The position numbers were made by a program, and so were the translations under genes. Below, one piece after another: positions 9,058 through 19,835 of a stretch of DNA of 64,000 nt. Numbering within the stretch: the first letter of the stretch is position 1; each line of letters opens with the position of its first letter. The notes under the pieces were generated by a model, which worked only from the letters and a program-made list of their open reading frames with translations, did no database searches and was not told the DNA's origin. This DNA comes from Megamerina dolium (taxonomy: Eukaryota; Arthropoda; Insecta; Diptera; Megamerinidae), in the NCBI GenBank assembly GCA_963854835.1, contig OY978527.1:16749584-16813583 (forward strand). Direction: 5' to 3'.

Positions 9058-9860
9058 TTAAACCACCATCCAAAGAGGTGCAGGAGAATAGCAAGAAGAA
9101 CTAGTAGTACCACCTGACGCATCCCTTTGGATGTCTACTTTGTTGCTCTCGAAACCTTGTGGTGGATTGGGTAATTCTTCGTTTGCGTCAATACAAATGT
9201 TGTGAAGAACTACATCGGACGCAATAAGCATTTGTGCAGTAGATGTTCTAATACTCAAACCGTAGAATAATGCTGGAAAACGTCGCTTGAGCACACCGTA
9301 TGAACGTGCCCGCTAATACGCTTGTACGTGTGACAATCCAGTTCGAAGCTTTGAGCTACTTTCAGGGAATGTTGTCTTAAGAAATTGGGTATTGGCATAA
9401 CCGGAATCACTGACGAGAATGTAGTTGCAAACAATGCACTCGACCAAGATATAGTACTTAAGCCATGTGCAGAACGCCGACATCACGTAACGATGTTTGA
9501 GGTTTGCTATTGCAACCATTTGACAATTCAAGGATAAATCTTCCTTGGGGTTGTGAAATATTTCTTAATTTGGGCCTCCCAACAACTGGATTTTTATATG
9601 ACTACAGTCGATAGCTCTGATGACTCTAAGTAAATTTTCGAATGTATAGAAAACTCTAGCTGCCGTTCTCAATTTTTTGCGGTATTCGTAGCATTCGTAC
9701 AGCTGGAGGATTGCTCTGCAAACTTTTGGCCACAATATGCTAATCGTTGTTTGAGAAACACCTATGATATCACCGACGATAGACTGTATGCTATCAGCAG
9801 ACAAGAAATCACAACAATTGCACCTCGTGTGAGAGATAGCGATGTCTGCAAACAAAATAA
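9058..9860 (-). pseudogene. PIF/Harbinger (HARBI1-like) nuclease, frameshifted
   Basis: Reading down the minus strand, three blocks appear in family order but in different frames. Block 1 (9855-9565) has VGDIIGVSQTTIS, ARVFYTFENLLRVI and AIDCSHIKIQLLGGPN, containing the first catalytic Asp. Block 2 (9531-9313) has MNCQMVAIANLKHR and SDSGYANTQFLKT, matching the 'GDSGY' motif. Block 3 (9294-9058) has LKRRFPALFYGLSIRT and VVLHNICIDANEE. The WPGSTHD-type segment with the second Asp is not readable. The stretch expected to hold the catalytic Glu just before YGVLKRRFP appears deleted. No TIRs or 3 bp target duplication were identified. It is dead as a nuclease, and no MADF/Myb partner gene is visible nearby. 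Confidence 0.82.
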
Positions 9861-10284
9861 TTTTGATTAAGCCATGCTCTTAATACAGATTTTGATATGT
9901 GAGGTACAATCAAGCGCAGGACGTATACAAACTCGTCTTCGTCATTCGAAAGCGGTAGAAAAACTCAAGGTCGTCCCAGGAGTGTAATCTTCTTCGTTCC
10001 GACATAATGTATGACCGTCTATTATTCCTGTTTTCATGGTAAAGACTTTGAAGTTTCGAGATGCGCCATTCGGAGTGTCATTAATATGGTCGTTATATTT
10101 CTTTAACTGTTGTTGCCAGGGTGAGATAGTGGAAACGACTATTCAGCACTACCTTTACTAGTATCCTGATCTGAATTGACATAGGCTTGATTTATGAAAA
10201 AATTCTTGTTTGCAGATACTCATGATATTGTCCCAAAGTACTCCTTATTTACTTTACGCTGCCTTTACTAGCGTTCTAACCTTA
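9861..10284. other. Non-coding spacer
   Basis: No gene is recognisable. It may include the unreadable flanks of the Harbinger relic and of the following LINE fragment. Confidence 0.35.
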
Positions 10285-10940
10285 GATTAGATTAGATTGA
10301 TTGTTGAACGGGCACCTTGTCACTGCAGCCAAGATATACCTATTGGGACACACTCTAAAAAGTACTTACAAGTACTCTTTAAGTCTAGTATTCACTAGGA
10401 ATTCAAAGACATCTTTAGGAGACTTGTCCGCTATGTCTGACGGTTCTAGGTAATAACTACCTAAGTAACGAACCCAGCTATTTCTTCGTCTTCGTTACAT
10501 AACCTACAGAGGTAGCTTTGACTTATCCTCATATTGTGTAGGTGTTTCATAACTCTGCAATGTCCGGTCAAGAATCCCGTGACAATGCGAATGCCAGTCC
10601 AGCTCAGTACTTCAGCAGTTCTCTTGTGAGAACGATGTGGCATAAAAGTTTTCGCAAATCTAATATCTTTTGTTTCCATCCAATATTGGTGCGATTTTCT
10701 TTCTAGCCAAGTAATAATTTTATATTTGGTGGAGCTTCATGGCAGCCTGCAGAATGGTTGTGGTCCAATAAATTTACCTGTTCTGACCTTAAGCGAGGTA
10801 GTCTCAAGGAAACTCTGCCCTGCAGACACTACTAAACCGGTGAATATTAGTATTACGGAGAATGTTCTCCTGTTCGTAAGAAAATCGTTGGAACTCGTTC
10901 GTTGGAGATGGGATGCTGCCGTAACTTTTGGTGTCACAGT
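10285..10940 (-). mobile_element. RNase H-type LINE, C-terminal fragment
   Basis: The minus strand from about 10790 reads TGKFIGPQPFCRLP, the usual segment after the RNase H domain. From 10679 it reads KDIRFAKTFMPHRSHKRT, VTGFLTGHCRVMKHLHNMRI and SYLCRLCNEDEE, the C-terminal zinc-knuckle region of I/LOA/R1-group LINEs. The frame is lost after EEIAG at about 10465. The RT and most of RNase H are absent or unreadable. Its 3' boundary (left side) is uncertain and does not show the tail found at 51.9 kb, so it may belong to a different family of the same group. Confidence 0.68.
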
Positions 10941-12794
10941 AGTCTATATCTCGTTTGGATTCGATCTTGGACATGGTCAAACGAAAATACTATTGTAACG
11001 TTTCAGATAATTGAGCACCATTGATTAGAACAAACGTTTCCGGAGAAGCATAAGCTTTGGAAGGTTCAAGTGCTTAGCTGGCGATATACCGTGTATGCGG
11101 TGTTTATATGAATTGTTTGTGAAACAATACAAAACAAAACACTCTGCCATTATTCAAGCACCATCGATTGCCTTAAATATATTGGATATGACAATACATA
11201 CAGACAGACATACATATATAAGTACGAGTACTTAGGTATAAATACAAATACATGTAATTTACATACATATGTAAATTATGAAGCACCACAACAGGCGGTA
11301 GTAGCAGCAGGCGTCGTCGCCTACTACTGTATGGATGATATTGATTTTATATGAATCTTTTATAGATTTTTGTATTTTTTTTTGCAATTTTTATTATTAT
11401 GATTATTATGATTTTGCTTTTCATTTTTTTTTTGTTTTCTTTTGGATGTAACAAAAGAAAAAACGAATAACCGAATAACCAATGAAAAATATCACCCTTT
11501 TTGCTGTTTTATTTAATCTGGTACTACTGCACATGTAGAATTATACTTTTATGTACGTGGTCCTCGCTCCACATACATATGCGTTTGGCATTTTAAACCA
11601 AACGAGAAATATAAGTGCCACTGCCATGCTATCATCAATGTATGCATGAATACAGAGCGAGAGAATAGAGTACGAGTAGTTGGCAGTCTGAGTTATACTG
11701 TATGAAAATTCGTTTTGTAACATGAGGAGGTCTCTGCTGTTGTTTGTTTGTTTGTTTGATTGCTTACTTGCTTGCTTGCTTGTATGACTCGTATCGTACG
11801 TACGTATCATTCAGTCGGTGTGTATACAACATGCTCATATGAATATGCGAACCATTAGTTGTTGTAAAAAAGAAAAAAAAAAAAAAGGAAATAAGAAATA
11901 AAGAACAAAAGAACACAGTGAAGAAAACCAAAAAGGGTTCTCCTGCTGTTACATGTGCATATATGATAATATTCATTGTGATACAATGGCGGAGAGAGTG
12001 TGAGAGAGAGAGAGAGAGAGAGATACTGGAAAAGAGAAATCATTGGGGGGTCGTATGAATCCATATACATATTTGTTAGGTACGTTTCTCATCGAATCAT
12101 TGCATTTTATATGTATTTATGCCTTCTATTGTTACTGCTTCTGAAATTTTTTTCCTTCTTCTTCTTCTTCTTCTTCTTCTTGTCTTCTTCTTTATGATTA
12201 TTTTTATTATAATTTTTCCAATGTGTCAACAACAAGTAAGGGATGTCTATCAACTAATAGAATGTTTTCTCACAAGCAGACGATACAAGAAAGATAAAAA
12301 AAATGGAAATCACAAAAATATACATTAGGCTTTTTTTTTTGTTTGTTTTGGAACTGATTGCTGTGCGACATAAAATTGAGTTGCTCGTTGCTCGCACAAG
12401 AAAACACGTGTTATGGACCCTTTTGAAAACGTGAAATTACAATATAAATGTTTTTCACGAAATCAAACGCACATATGAACATGCTCGTATGTATTTGATT
12501 TGATTTATTCATGTCTATTACAGAGAGAACGAGACAGATAGATAGATAGAGATGCGTATATCTATCATATATGAAAAATGAGTCTATTCTGAATATTTAT
12601 GGTATGTACATAAATTATAGATAAGCCATTCAAGATTTGATTGATTTCTTTTCTTATGGAATTTGTAAATTGTTGCCGCATCAACACATCAAAAATACTA
12701 ATCAGTCATTTGTCAGTTAATTTCAGAGACTGAAATGATAACTGCACAAATTCTAATTGAGAAAACCTTGGAAGGCAGGTGTCCATCGCTTATT
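10941..12794. other. Microsatellite-rich non-coding DNA
   Basis: Simple repeats include an ACATAC/ATGTA-rich stretch (11190-11275), GTTT repeats (about 11740-11758), CTTG repeats (11764-11783), a GA run at about 12001-12022, TTC repeats (12157-12190) and GATA units (12536-12550). Short frames across these tracts encode only low-complexity peptides. No gene was recognised. Confidence 0.6.
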
Positions 12795-13070
12795 GGGGCA
12801 GCTTTATCTAGGAGAGCCTCTCTGCAAGAGCACACATTAAGGCCAGCAAGTCCTGTTGTAATACCACCAAGATCTTCTTGCAGCACTGCTGGGTGTGTTT
12901 AATTCTGACAGTATTACATAGAAGGGATCTACTTATATTAGCTGATTCCGAACGGGAGAACTTTTGTGACACCATTTTCGTGCTTAGAGTACAGAGTTCT
13001 TTACAGGTGGAAACCTGAAAGAAAAATGCTTTCGGTAATAAAGTTTCCGCCTCAGCCGCGGATCGTAATG
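12795..13070 (-). mobile_element. Diverged SINE copy, antisense
   Basis: Blocks of the SINE 3' half occur in reverse order and orientation: TTAAGGCCAGCAAGTCCTG (tail side), GGGATCTACTTATATTAGCT, TTCCGAACGGGAGAACTTTT, GTGACACCATTTT and GTACAGAGTTCTTTAC. The tail is of the LINE-like type. The tRNA-like head (expected at the right end) is not convincing. This is one of the older copies in the window. Confidence 0.62.
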
Positions 13071-13349
13071 ATGTCCAAGCCCATAAAGCTGAGATCGAAA
13101 AGAGACCGTTAGAATGTTACTGCACTACACCTCATTCTTTATGAAAGCAAATCTAGAAAATTTTACAAAAGTTTCCAGCCATATAATTGAACAAATCAAT
13201 CAACAAAATATAAATTGTATCAGTCAATGAATTGCTCTGAAAAATTGCAAGAAAGCTTCTTCGGAAAAGTTGAATCCATCGACATTTGATAACTTAAAAT
13301 CCATGTCTTTGATCGAAATTTCACTAGACACTAGATATCTGTGGATTAA

Positions 13350-14046
13350 GGGGGTCCACCTGTGTAAAATTTTCGAAAAATCGATTTTTTTTTACATTTT
13401 TCGCATCTTGAACGAGAGCTTCTACAGGATGAGGAAGGGGAAGTTTATGGTCCTGGTATTGCAGATTAAATGTGAGTCTATAATACAAAGTTTTGTTGTG
13501 TTTCCAAACTTTGAAAGCGTTTTTCTTGAAACCATATTTTTGAATTTTGTGGGCAGGATTAAAAAAAATCTACTTAACCGATTGACTTGAAATTTTGACA
13601 GACTCATTAATACAGATAACTGAAGGTACCCACGGAGCGGTTTTTCGAATTTTACAGCAGTTTTTATATCGAAAAAAAGCATGAAAATGAATAATTTTTA
13701 TAAAAACAACTGCCATTTCTTCAATTTTTAAAATTTCGTCAAAATCCTACATCAGCACCTCAACGATATAAACAGAAATAAGATTTTTTGTTTACTTTTC
13801 GCGTTTTAGATAACTGGTTCGAGCGGAATCTTGCACACAATTTCGGTATTTCATTTTGAAGGGGTCACTTTGAACGCCCTTAATGAGTACAAGCCTTCGG
13901 ATTACACTATTGGAAAAATTTACTATTGAAATATGAGCACAAACCTTCAAAATAACGTAAAACTTATTCTTATTTTCGAATTAGTTCTCCTAACGAAAAT
14001 TCCCGAAAAAGCGTTCGAAATACCGCGCTCACACAGGTGGACCCCC
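13350..14046. mobile_element. TTAA-flanked DNA element, copy 1
   Basis: The element is 697 bp. It starts GGGGGTCCACCTGTGT and ends with the complementary CACAGGTGGACCCCC, giving short terminal inverted repeats. TTAA flanks both sides (13346-13349 and 14047-14050), which is the piggyBac-type target duplication. A nearly identical copy lies in the opposite orientation at 26514-27227. Open frames of 86-106 codons on both strands give no known domain and probably reflect base composition. No transposase is encoded, so it is likely a non-autonomous element. A Harbinger-type 3 bp target would not give identical direct flanks here, which favours TTAA. Confidence 0.85.
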
Positions 14047-14050
14047 TTAA

Positions 14051-14560
14051 AACAGAACACTTTGAGCTCTATATATATTATTTAGTCAAACAACGAATGT
14101 AGAGGTTAAAAGTTCTACTATTCACTGAAATGCTCCTAAAATGCAAGTATATTTGTGAAATCTCCGAAGGATTTTGTGCAATTTATTCAAGATTTCCTCA
14201 AGAAATACAAATTAACCGACATTTGGGTGCTTAAACCACTACGCCTTTGACCTAAATATCATTAAAAACTAAGAATCTTTAGAGTTTTCTAGGAAACCTA
14301 AAAAATTCCATAACTTTTCTCTCAATTTAGTCAAAAATAATGCACAAATTATGAAATGTTCACGAAATTTCAGAGAGCTTCTGTGTTATTTCTACAAAAA
14401 AGGCAAACCAAAGGATTCCTTACACTTTTTTTCTCAATATAAATTGGAAACTTGGGATCCTTTAATTTCCTTTTTAAGAGTTCTATTTTCACAAAATTTT
14501 ATTCTAAAGATTAATTAAACTTTAATAGTTTGATAACTTTATATTTTCCTGCACAAAGTG
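14051..14560. other. Non-coding DNA, nothing recognised
   Basis: AT-rich sequence without simple repeats, RNA genes or protein-like frames that I recognise. Confidence 0.4.
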
Positions 14561-14850
14561 CGATTTTAAAATCATATTTTTGTGTAGCAGGTAGACATGA
14601 TTCTCGGCCGATTTCGTCCATTTTTAAACCTATATATTATTTAGTAAAATTAATTATATATACCGAGTTTTTGGCCCATAGATTTATATCATCGTGTGAA
14701 AAGTTCCAAGACAAACTTTTGTATGGAAAATAGACGTAGATTAACGTAGAAATCATCCGATTTCGCTTATTTTCAAGCCCATAAATTGGTGTTGGTAAAA
14801 TTACTTTTATACACCAATTTCCAACACGATCTCGCTATAATTACGGCAGC
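14561..14850 (-). repeat. Dispersed ~160 bp repeat family, two units
   Basis: Two units carry the family core in antisense. The first has GTAGACATGATTCTCGGCCG, then ATTTCGTCCATTTTTAAACC. The second has GTAGAAATCATCCGATTTCG, then CTTATTTTCAAGCCCATA. The same core recurs at 41.0, 43.9, 50.1-50.7 and 52.4 kb, where the sense form reads roughly GACGTAATCGGATAAAA followed by CTACNCCTA. It has no coding capacity and no assigned family. Confidence 0.6.
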
Positions 14851-16255
14851 TAGCGTCCAAAATATGTATAATTTAAAAGCAATTTAGCATACTGTGTTAG
14901 TACTTTAGCGTCTATTTTTTCGCTATTCAACTGACTTTCATTTGAAATTATGTCATCATTGAGATATTCCATTCATTCATACATTCAGCTATCCTTTCAT
15001 TCGGTTAGCTAAGTAGCTGGCTCAATCCTCAATTCCCTAATCATTTCGTTGGCCACATACACGTTGCTACGCACACACTAAATTAGTCAGTAAATTGTTC
15101 AGTTCAACTAAGTATCTAACACCTTTAATTAATTAATTAATTAAGCAACAGAATAACAATTCCTTTTTGGCCACTTTTCGCAGGAAACCAGTTCAGGCGA
15201 GTTGGCGAACTCTTTGGTTGGTTGGTCGGACGGTTGGTTGGCAAGCAAATAATTAATACAAGCACACAAGTACTATAATGTGGGTGCTGTTGACCCGTTT
15301 TCCATTTTCATTTTCATTCGCATACATACTCAGATAATAGACATTTCATTTTAGCCGCATATTTAATACCATTTCACATGCTAACCTAGTTTTCCTTAAC
15401 CACATTCAAACTGACACTATATGACACTAATATCAATCCTTTTTCCTTGGCTGCTTGTGTGTTTGGGGGAAGCACACAGCAAGAGAAGAGTTCAGTGTCA
15501 TGACAATAGATCCAAAAATCCACATTTATGTCCCTCTACTCCGACTTTACTTAATCGAAAAAAAAGCGAAAAGGTTTTTTGTTTTTTCTCTAAAAAGTCA
15601 TCAAGTCTCAAGTTGTTAGTTGGTGGCAGAAGATGATATGAATATAGTACTTAGCATGCTTTAATATTGATGTAATACTAATGCGAGGTTATGTAAACAG
15701 TAATAGAGAAGGAGATAGATATGTAGAGCCAGAGAGAGCGAGTGCAGATGAATGACAGATATGAATAGCCGCAAACTTGTAGCTGATTATCAAGCCAAAA
15801 ACGAATCGTTTGGCAGCTCAGGCAAAAAGGAAGTATGGAAGGAAGGAAGGAAGGAAGTATACGAAGCATAAAGTAGCGGATAAGAGAGACGAATAAGCGA
15901 CGGTATAAGAATATAAGCAAAGCAAAAGCAAACAGTATTTGTATCACAAAAGGGAAACTGGCAGAAGAAGCAACGCAAAACAACACTATGTTCCACAAAA
16001 CCATACTTCGCTTCCATCAAAAGCAAACATAGCAAAACACAAGGCATCTGTGTGAAATGCATGGAATTGTGCATTGTGCTTTAGTCAGTCATCCTCTGTC
16101 CTCTTCTACGTCTAATCTGACTCTACTGACAAACGCGCCAATGCTGCGCTCCATCGGTATATTCATGCATGAATGTTTCCTCATATTAAAAAGGCTCTAA
16201 GGCACACAAACTCTGTGGCATTTACTTAAATGAAGATAGACAGACATATGCCCAT
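14851..16255. other. Non-coding DNA with scattered simple repeats
   Basis: It contains a TTAA-type repeat near 15126-15142 and an AAGG repeat at about 15836-15857. The open frames at 15421-15636 and 15678-16074 have no recognisable domain. No gene is supported. Confidence 0.5.
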
Positions 16256-17068
16256 TAGGGTGGGCCAAATTTTTAAAATTTATACCATTTCAAGCGAACA
16301 GCCATTATGAAAGATAGAAGGTAAGCATATTCGAAGAAAATCTTATTGGATGGGGTTCTCTCATTCCACCGCTCTAGGTGCGATTTCTGGGCAGTGAAAT
16401 TTTTTATAAGGAGTTACAAATGGATGGTAAATACATATATTTGGAAAAAATATTGATGTATAAATATTAATGAGAGTCGGTCTACTCTACTCTATGGCCA
16501 ATTTCCGTGCAGATATGAGATAAGATCAGAAAGTAGTTTACTAGAGGTTGGTCATACATTTCACGGTATTAGATGTAATTCTTGGACAATCATCGGAATA
16601 TTTGCCAATTCTCCGAAGTTTTTGCATTCATTTTGTATAAGAGCCACCTTAAGAGCTAAAGATAGAGGGTAAACAAGTTCAGAGAAAATGGATGAGGAAA
16701 AATTAATGGGAATTAATGGGAATTACTGCGATTCCTGGACAGCGACGATGTCATTTGTCGATATTCATGTGTTTTCGTATGGAAGCCCCATAAGGGATGA
16801 AGATAAGAAGTAAGTATGTTGGGAAGCAAAAAATTACTGGAAGTCGGTCATACAGTTTACATCAATGTGGTTTTTCAAAAAATTTTTTAATTTCATTTAT
16901 TAAGGATGTGCTATTTTGTTCTCTTTCCAAAACAAAAATCTTTGAAAAAAGTGGGCAAATCGATATTTGGAATTTCTTTTTGCTAACTTAGGAAAAAATG
17001 TCCTAGAAATGATCTAAATTTTGATGTTTTTCATTGAGCCAGTCCGTTTTAAAATTTGACCCACCTTA
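16256..17068. mobile_element. TA-flanked TIR element with internal repeats
   Basis: The left end reads TAGGGTGGGCCAAATTTTTA at 16256. The right end is its near complement, TAAAATTTGACCCACCTTA, ending at 17068, giving TIRs of about 20 bp. TA lies at both edges, as in mariner-type insertions. The interior has at least three degenerate copies of a unit with the pattern AAGATAGAAGGTAAGCATATT (one mismatch class per copy), near 16311, 16660 and 16800, interleaved with 'ATTCCTGGACAG'-like segments. No transposase is present. Related fragments lie at 1-125 and near 7720. It is probably a non-autonomous element; the family is unknown. Confidence 0.7.
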
Positions 17069-17289
17069 ATATACATTTTGTTTCTCTTTCTCGCTATGCG
17101 CTTCTCAACTAAGTACTACAACCTATTCAAAAAGTAGGTCTGTCAATAGACAAAGAGACAGACGGATGAAGAAGCTGACTTGTCGTTCATCAGCTCTAAG
17201 CTGTTGAGACAGGCTCATTGAATTTTGTTCTGCTATTCAAAGTATGTATGTACAATACTTAATAAGTATTTATTTTATTGCAATTCATA

Positions 17290-17580
17290 TGGAAATCGTA
17301 AGATGGATGAACTTGGCAAGCACGAAACCAAAACCATAATAAGATTTCTTAGGATTCGGAATACTCTTGCCGTTTTAGAAATGAAAATTGAAAGAAGGTG
17401 AGCTATTCTGAAATATTCTAATAAATTCTAAGATGAATGAATTTGGTAGACGATAATTCACAACCCTATCGTGATTCCTTTAGATTCGGAACCTTAAATA
17501 GGTTTATGGAGGCTTCCGAAACGAAAGTTGATAAAATATGAGCTCATCTGGAAATTTCTAAGATAGCGGACTCAAGCATG
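17290..17580. repeat. Two degenerate tandem units of about 130 bp
   Basis: Unit one (about 17295-17425) and unit two (about 17430-17570) share the order AAGATGGATGAA, TTGG, 'TTAGGATTCGGAA', 'GAAACGAAAGTTGA' and 'GAGCTNNTCTGAAAT'. No coding sequence. Confidence 0.5.
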
Positions 17581-19835
17581 TAATATTATCAAGGCTTAAG
17601 GTACGTAATGCCAGACGTTTCTATGTAAAATTTTAGGTAACCGTATTTGCGATTTCTATAATTTGTAAATTTGTAATTCAAAAGATAGCTCTTTGTCATC
17701 ATTCTCGTCGTTATAAATCGAAATATTCGCAATTGAGACCGATTTTCCATGCTCTGATTGTGAGTATTGGTCAGTGTTGGAAGACACGCTATATATTCCG
17801 AATCCATATGACAGTGCTCTTGAATTTTACAGATTTTGTAACAACTGGCGTATAAAATTTTAATAGTCTAGGAAGAAACCTCACTCCATCATACTTCTTG
17901 GTAAATTTTTACTATATCGATAGAGTTTCCAATTGTTTCGGTCAGAATGGATTTTGTTCCTAACCTCGAAAATATTATCAAAGTTGACGAGTTCATTTAA
18001 ATGCTCAGAATCGCTGCTACGAGGTTAAAATGTAACCCCGACTGACACTCAATTGTTTCCAACATTTTTACCAGACATAGTTGCTACCACCTTTGCTGCT
18101 CAGAAGGGCTGCCCTTCTAGGTTGCTGATATAGGGGCCAAAGATGTAACCGACTACCATACTTCCCATATTTACACCTCCGGGAAGCTTCATTAACAACA
18201 ACAACCCCATCTTTCCTCAGGAATTCTCCCTACGGTTTTGAAAAGTATGACCGACCCCTCTAATTCTTCAACTGCAACAAAGATATTTGCCCCCAAGTCC
18301 ACCCTTATTTACTAAAATTAAAGCTTCGCCCATTATATAGCCGCTTGGTGTATAGACCAGTAAGGAACTTAGTGGTAGCCCTGCATGAGACAAGAGCTTC
18401 TGTAATGTATCGAGCATCTGCATTAAGAATTCAATATATCACTAATGTAATATGCACCCACACGTAGATAGATATGCATACGATTGAGTCTGTGTGTGCC
18501 TGCGCCTGTGCCTGAGCATGTTAGTCGGGCAAACATCATCAACATTAAATCAACATTCCATTATTTCGTCTTACCTTGTCACTCATCATAATGAATATTG
18601 TATTGGTTCGGCTCGATCTGAATCCTAACCTCATCAACTCATCTCATTTCATCTCAACTGGTGTCATTTTTGTTCATAGGTCTGACTTCATGTCTCTCTT
18701 CGTGCAAGTGTGCAAGTTGGACGACCGACAAAATCAACAGCCAACGATGACGACCTACCTTTATTCAAAATGCGTTTGTTGCTCCGTTGAGTTGTTTGCA
18801 CATTCGGTTGGTTCGGTCTTGGGATATTTTTTTTTTTTTTTTTGCTTGTTTAGTTTTCTTTTTATTTTGAATTGGTCTACTTCTTCTTTACTTTAATTTC
18901 TTTTCACATTGCTTTTTTGTTTTTTTTTTTTTTGCTACATTTTGCCTCCGGACACAAAAGTGTTTAGGATGGATTTTGCTTTTTGTTCGGTTTATTTTTT
19001 TGGTTTATTGTATGCCCATATACCTACCTAACGATGAATACGATGTTATTAATGATTTTCTTCCTTCAAAGCGTCTATCTTGCACTGGAGTAATAGTACA
19101 ATATGATTGCAACAATGAAAGAGAGGGACAGAGAAGCTTTCGAGTTCATTTACTCTCGAATACGAGTACATAAAAAGATAACATGTATTTAAGAAAAACT
19201 TGTCAGCTCGCCGCCAGACAAACTGGCAGGCAGGCTGGTCGGCACACAGGCAGACAGTCCAACAAACAGACTGATGATGATATTTCTCATCGTCATCGTC
19301 GTCGTCGACGTCGTCATCATCAAAGTTGAAGGCTGTTTTAGAAGCATTAAGAGTATTTTCATCGCATATGCTTCGTTCTCATTTCATTTAGCTAAAAACC
19401 CTGCCGCACACATTAGCAAAAGGGAATCATAAAAATGTTGATGATTTATTTGCTTAATAACTAGGCGCTTTTTAGCTTAATTTTGTTATAATCTTCAACA
19501 ATAATAATGATTGCAATTTAAAATGATTAAACGATTGATTTTGATCTTTGATTTGTGCAGAAATCTTGTCTAACTTGTGTTTTCGCACGGTAACATGCCT
19601 GACGGACGGTCTTAGTATAGCGAGTGCCAGTTATCATAATTATTTTTGAACTCATCCTCTAAAAACGGAAATCTTATAGTTATTTCTACTCAACTTGAAT
19701 GGAAGTCAACTGTGGTTCAAGGTTATGTGACGCACATATTAGAGAACACCCAATGAAACCAAGAAGATATTTTCGAATAGAGGCTGCTTCTTTCTTTTGT
19801 ATGATAATAGGGCGAAATTCTGATACTCACTAGAA
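17581..19835. other. Non-coding DNA, simple repeats
   Basis: It holds long T runs (18829-18843 and 18921-18933), a CATCGTCGTC-type trinucleotide tract (19286-19322) and GAGAG-containing patches. Frames at 17589-17807 and 18576-18896 show no known domain. No gene is supported. Confidence 0.5.

Noticed and set aside
11855..12328. Serine, leucine or arginine/glutamate-rich peptides around 12 kb
   Set aside because: They are translations of GA and TTC microsatellites.
13422..13682. Conserved 86-codon open frame in the TTAA elements
   Set aside because: It appears in both copies because the copies are nearly identical. It is AT-rich and shows no domain, and frames exist on both strands.
15678..16074. 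Two overlapping antisense frames of about 100 codons
   Set aside because: Low-complexity hydrophobic peptides over AAGG repeats, with no family resemblance.
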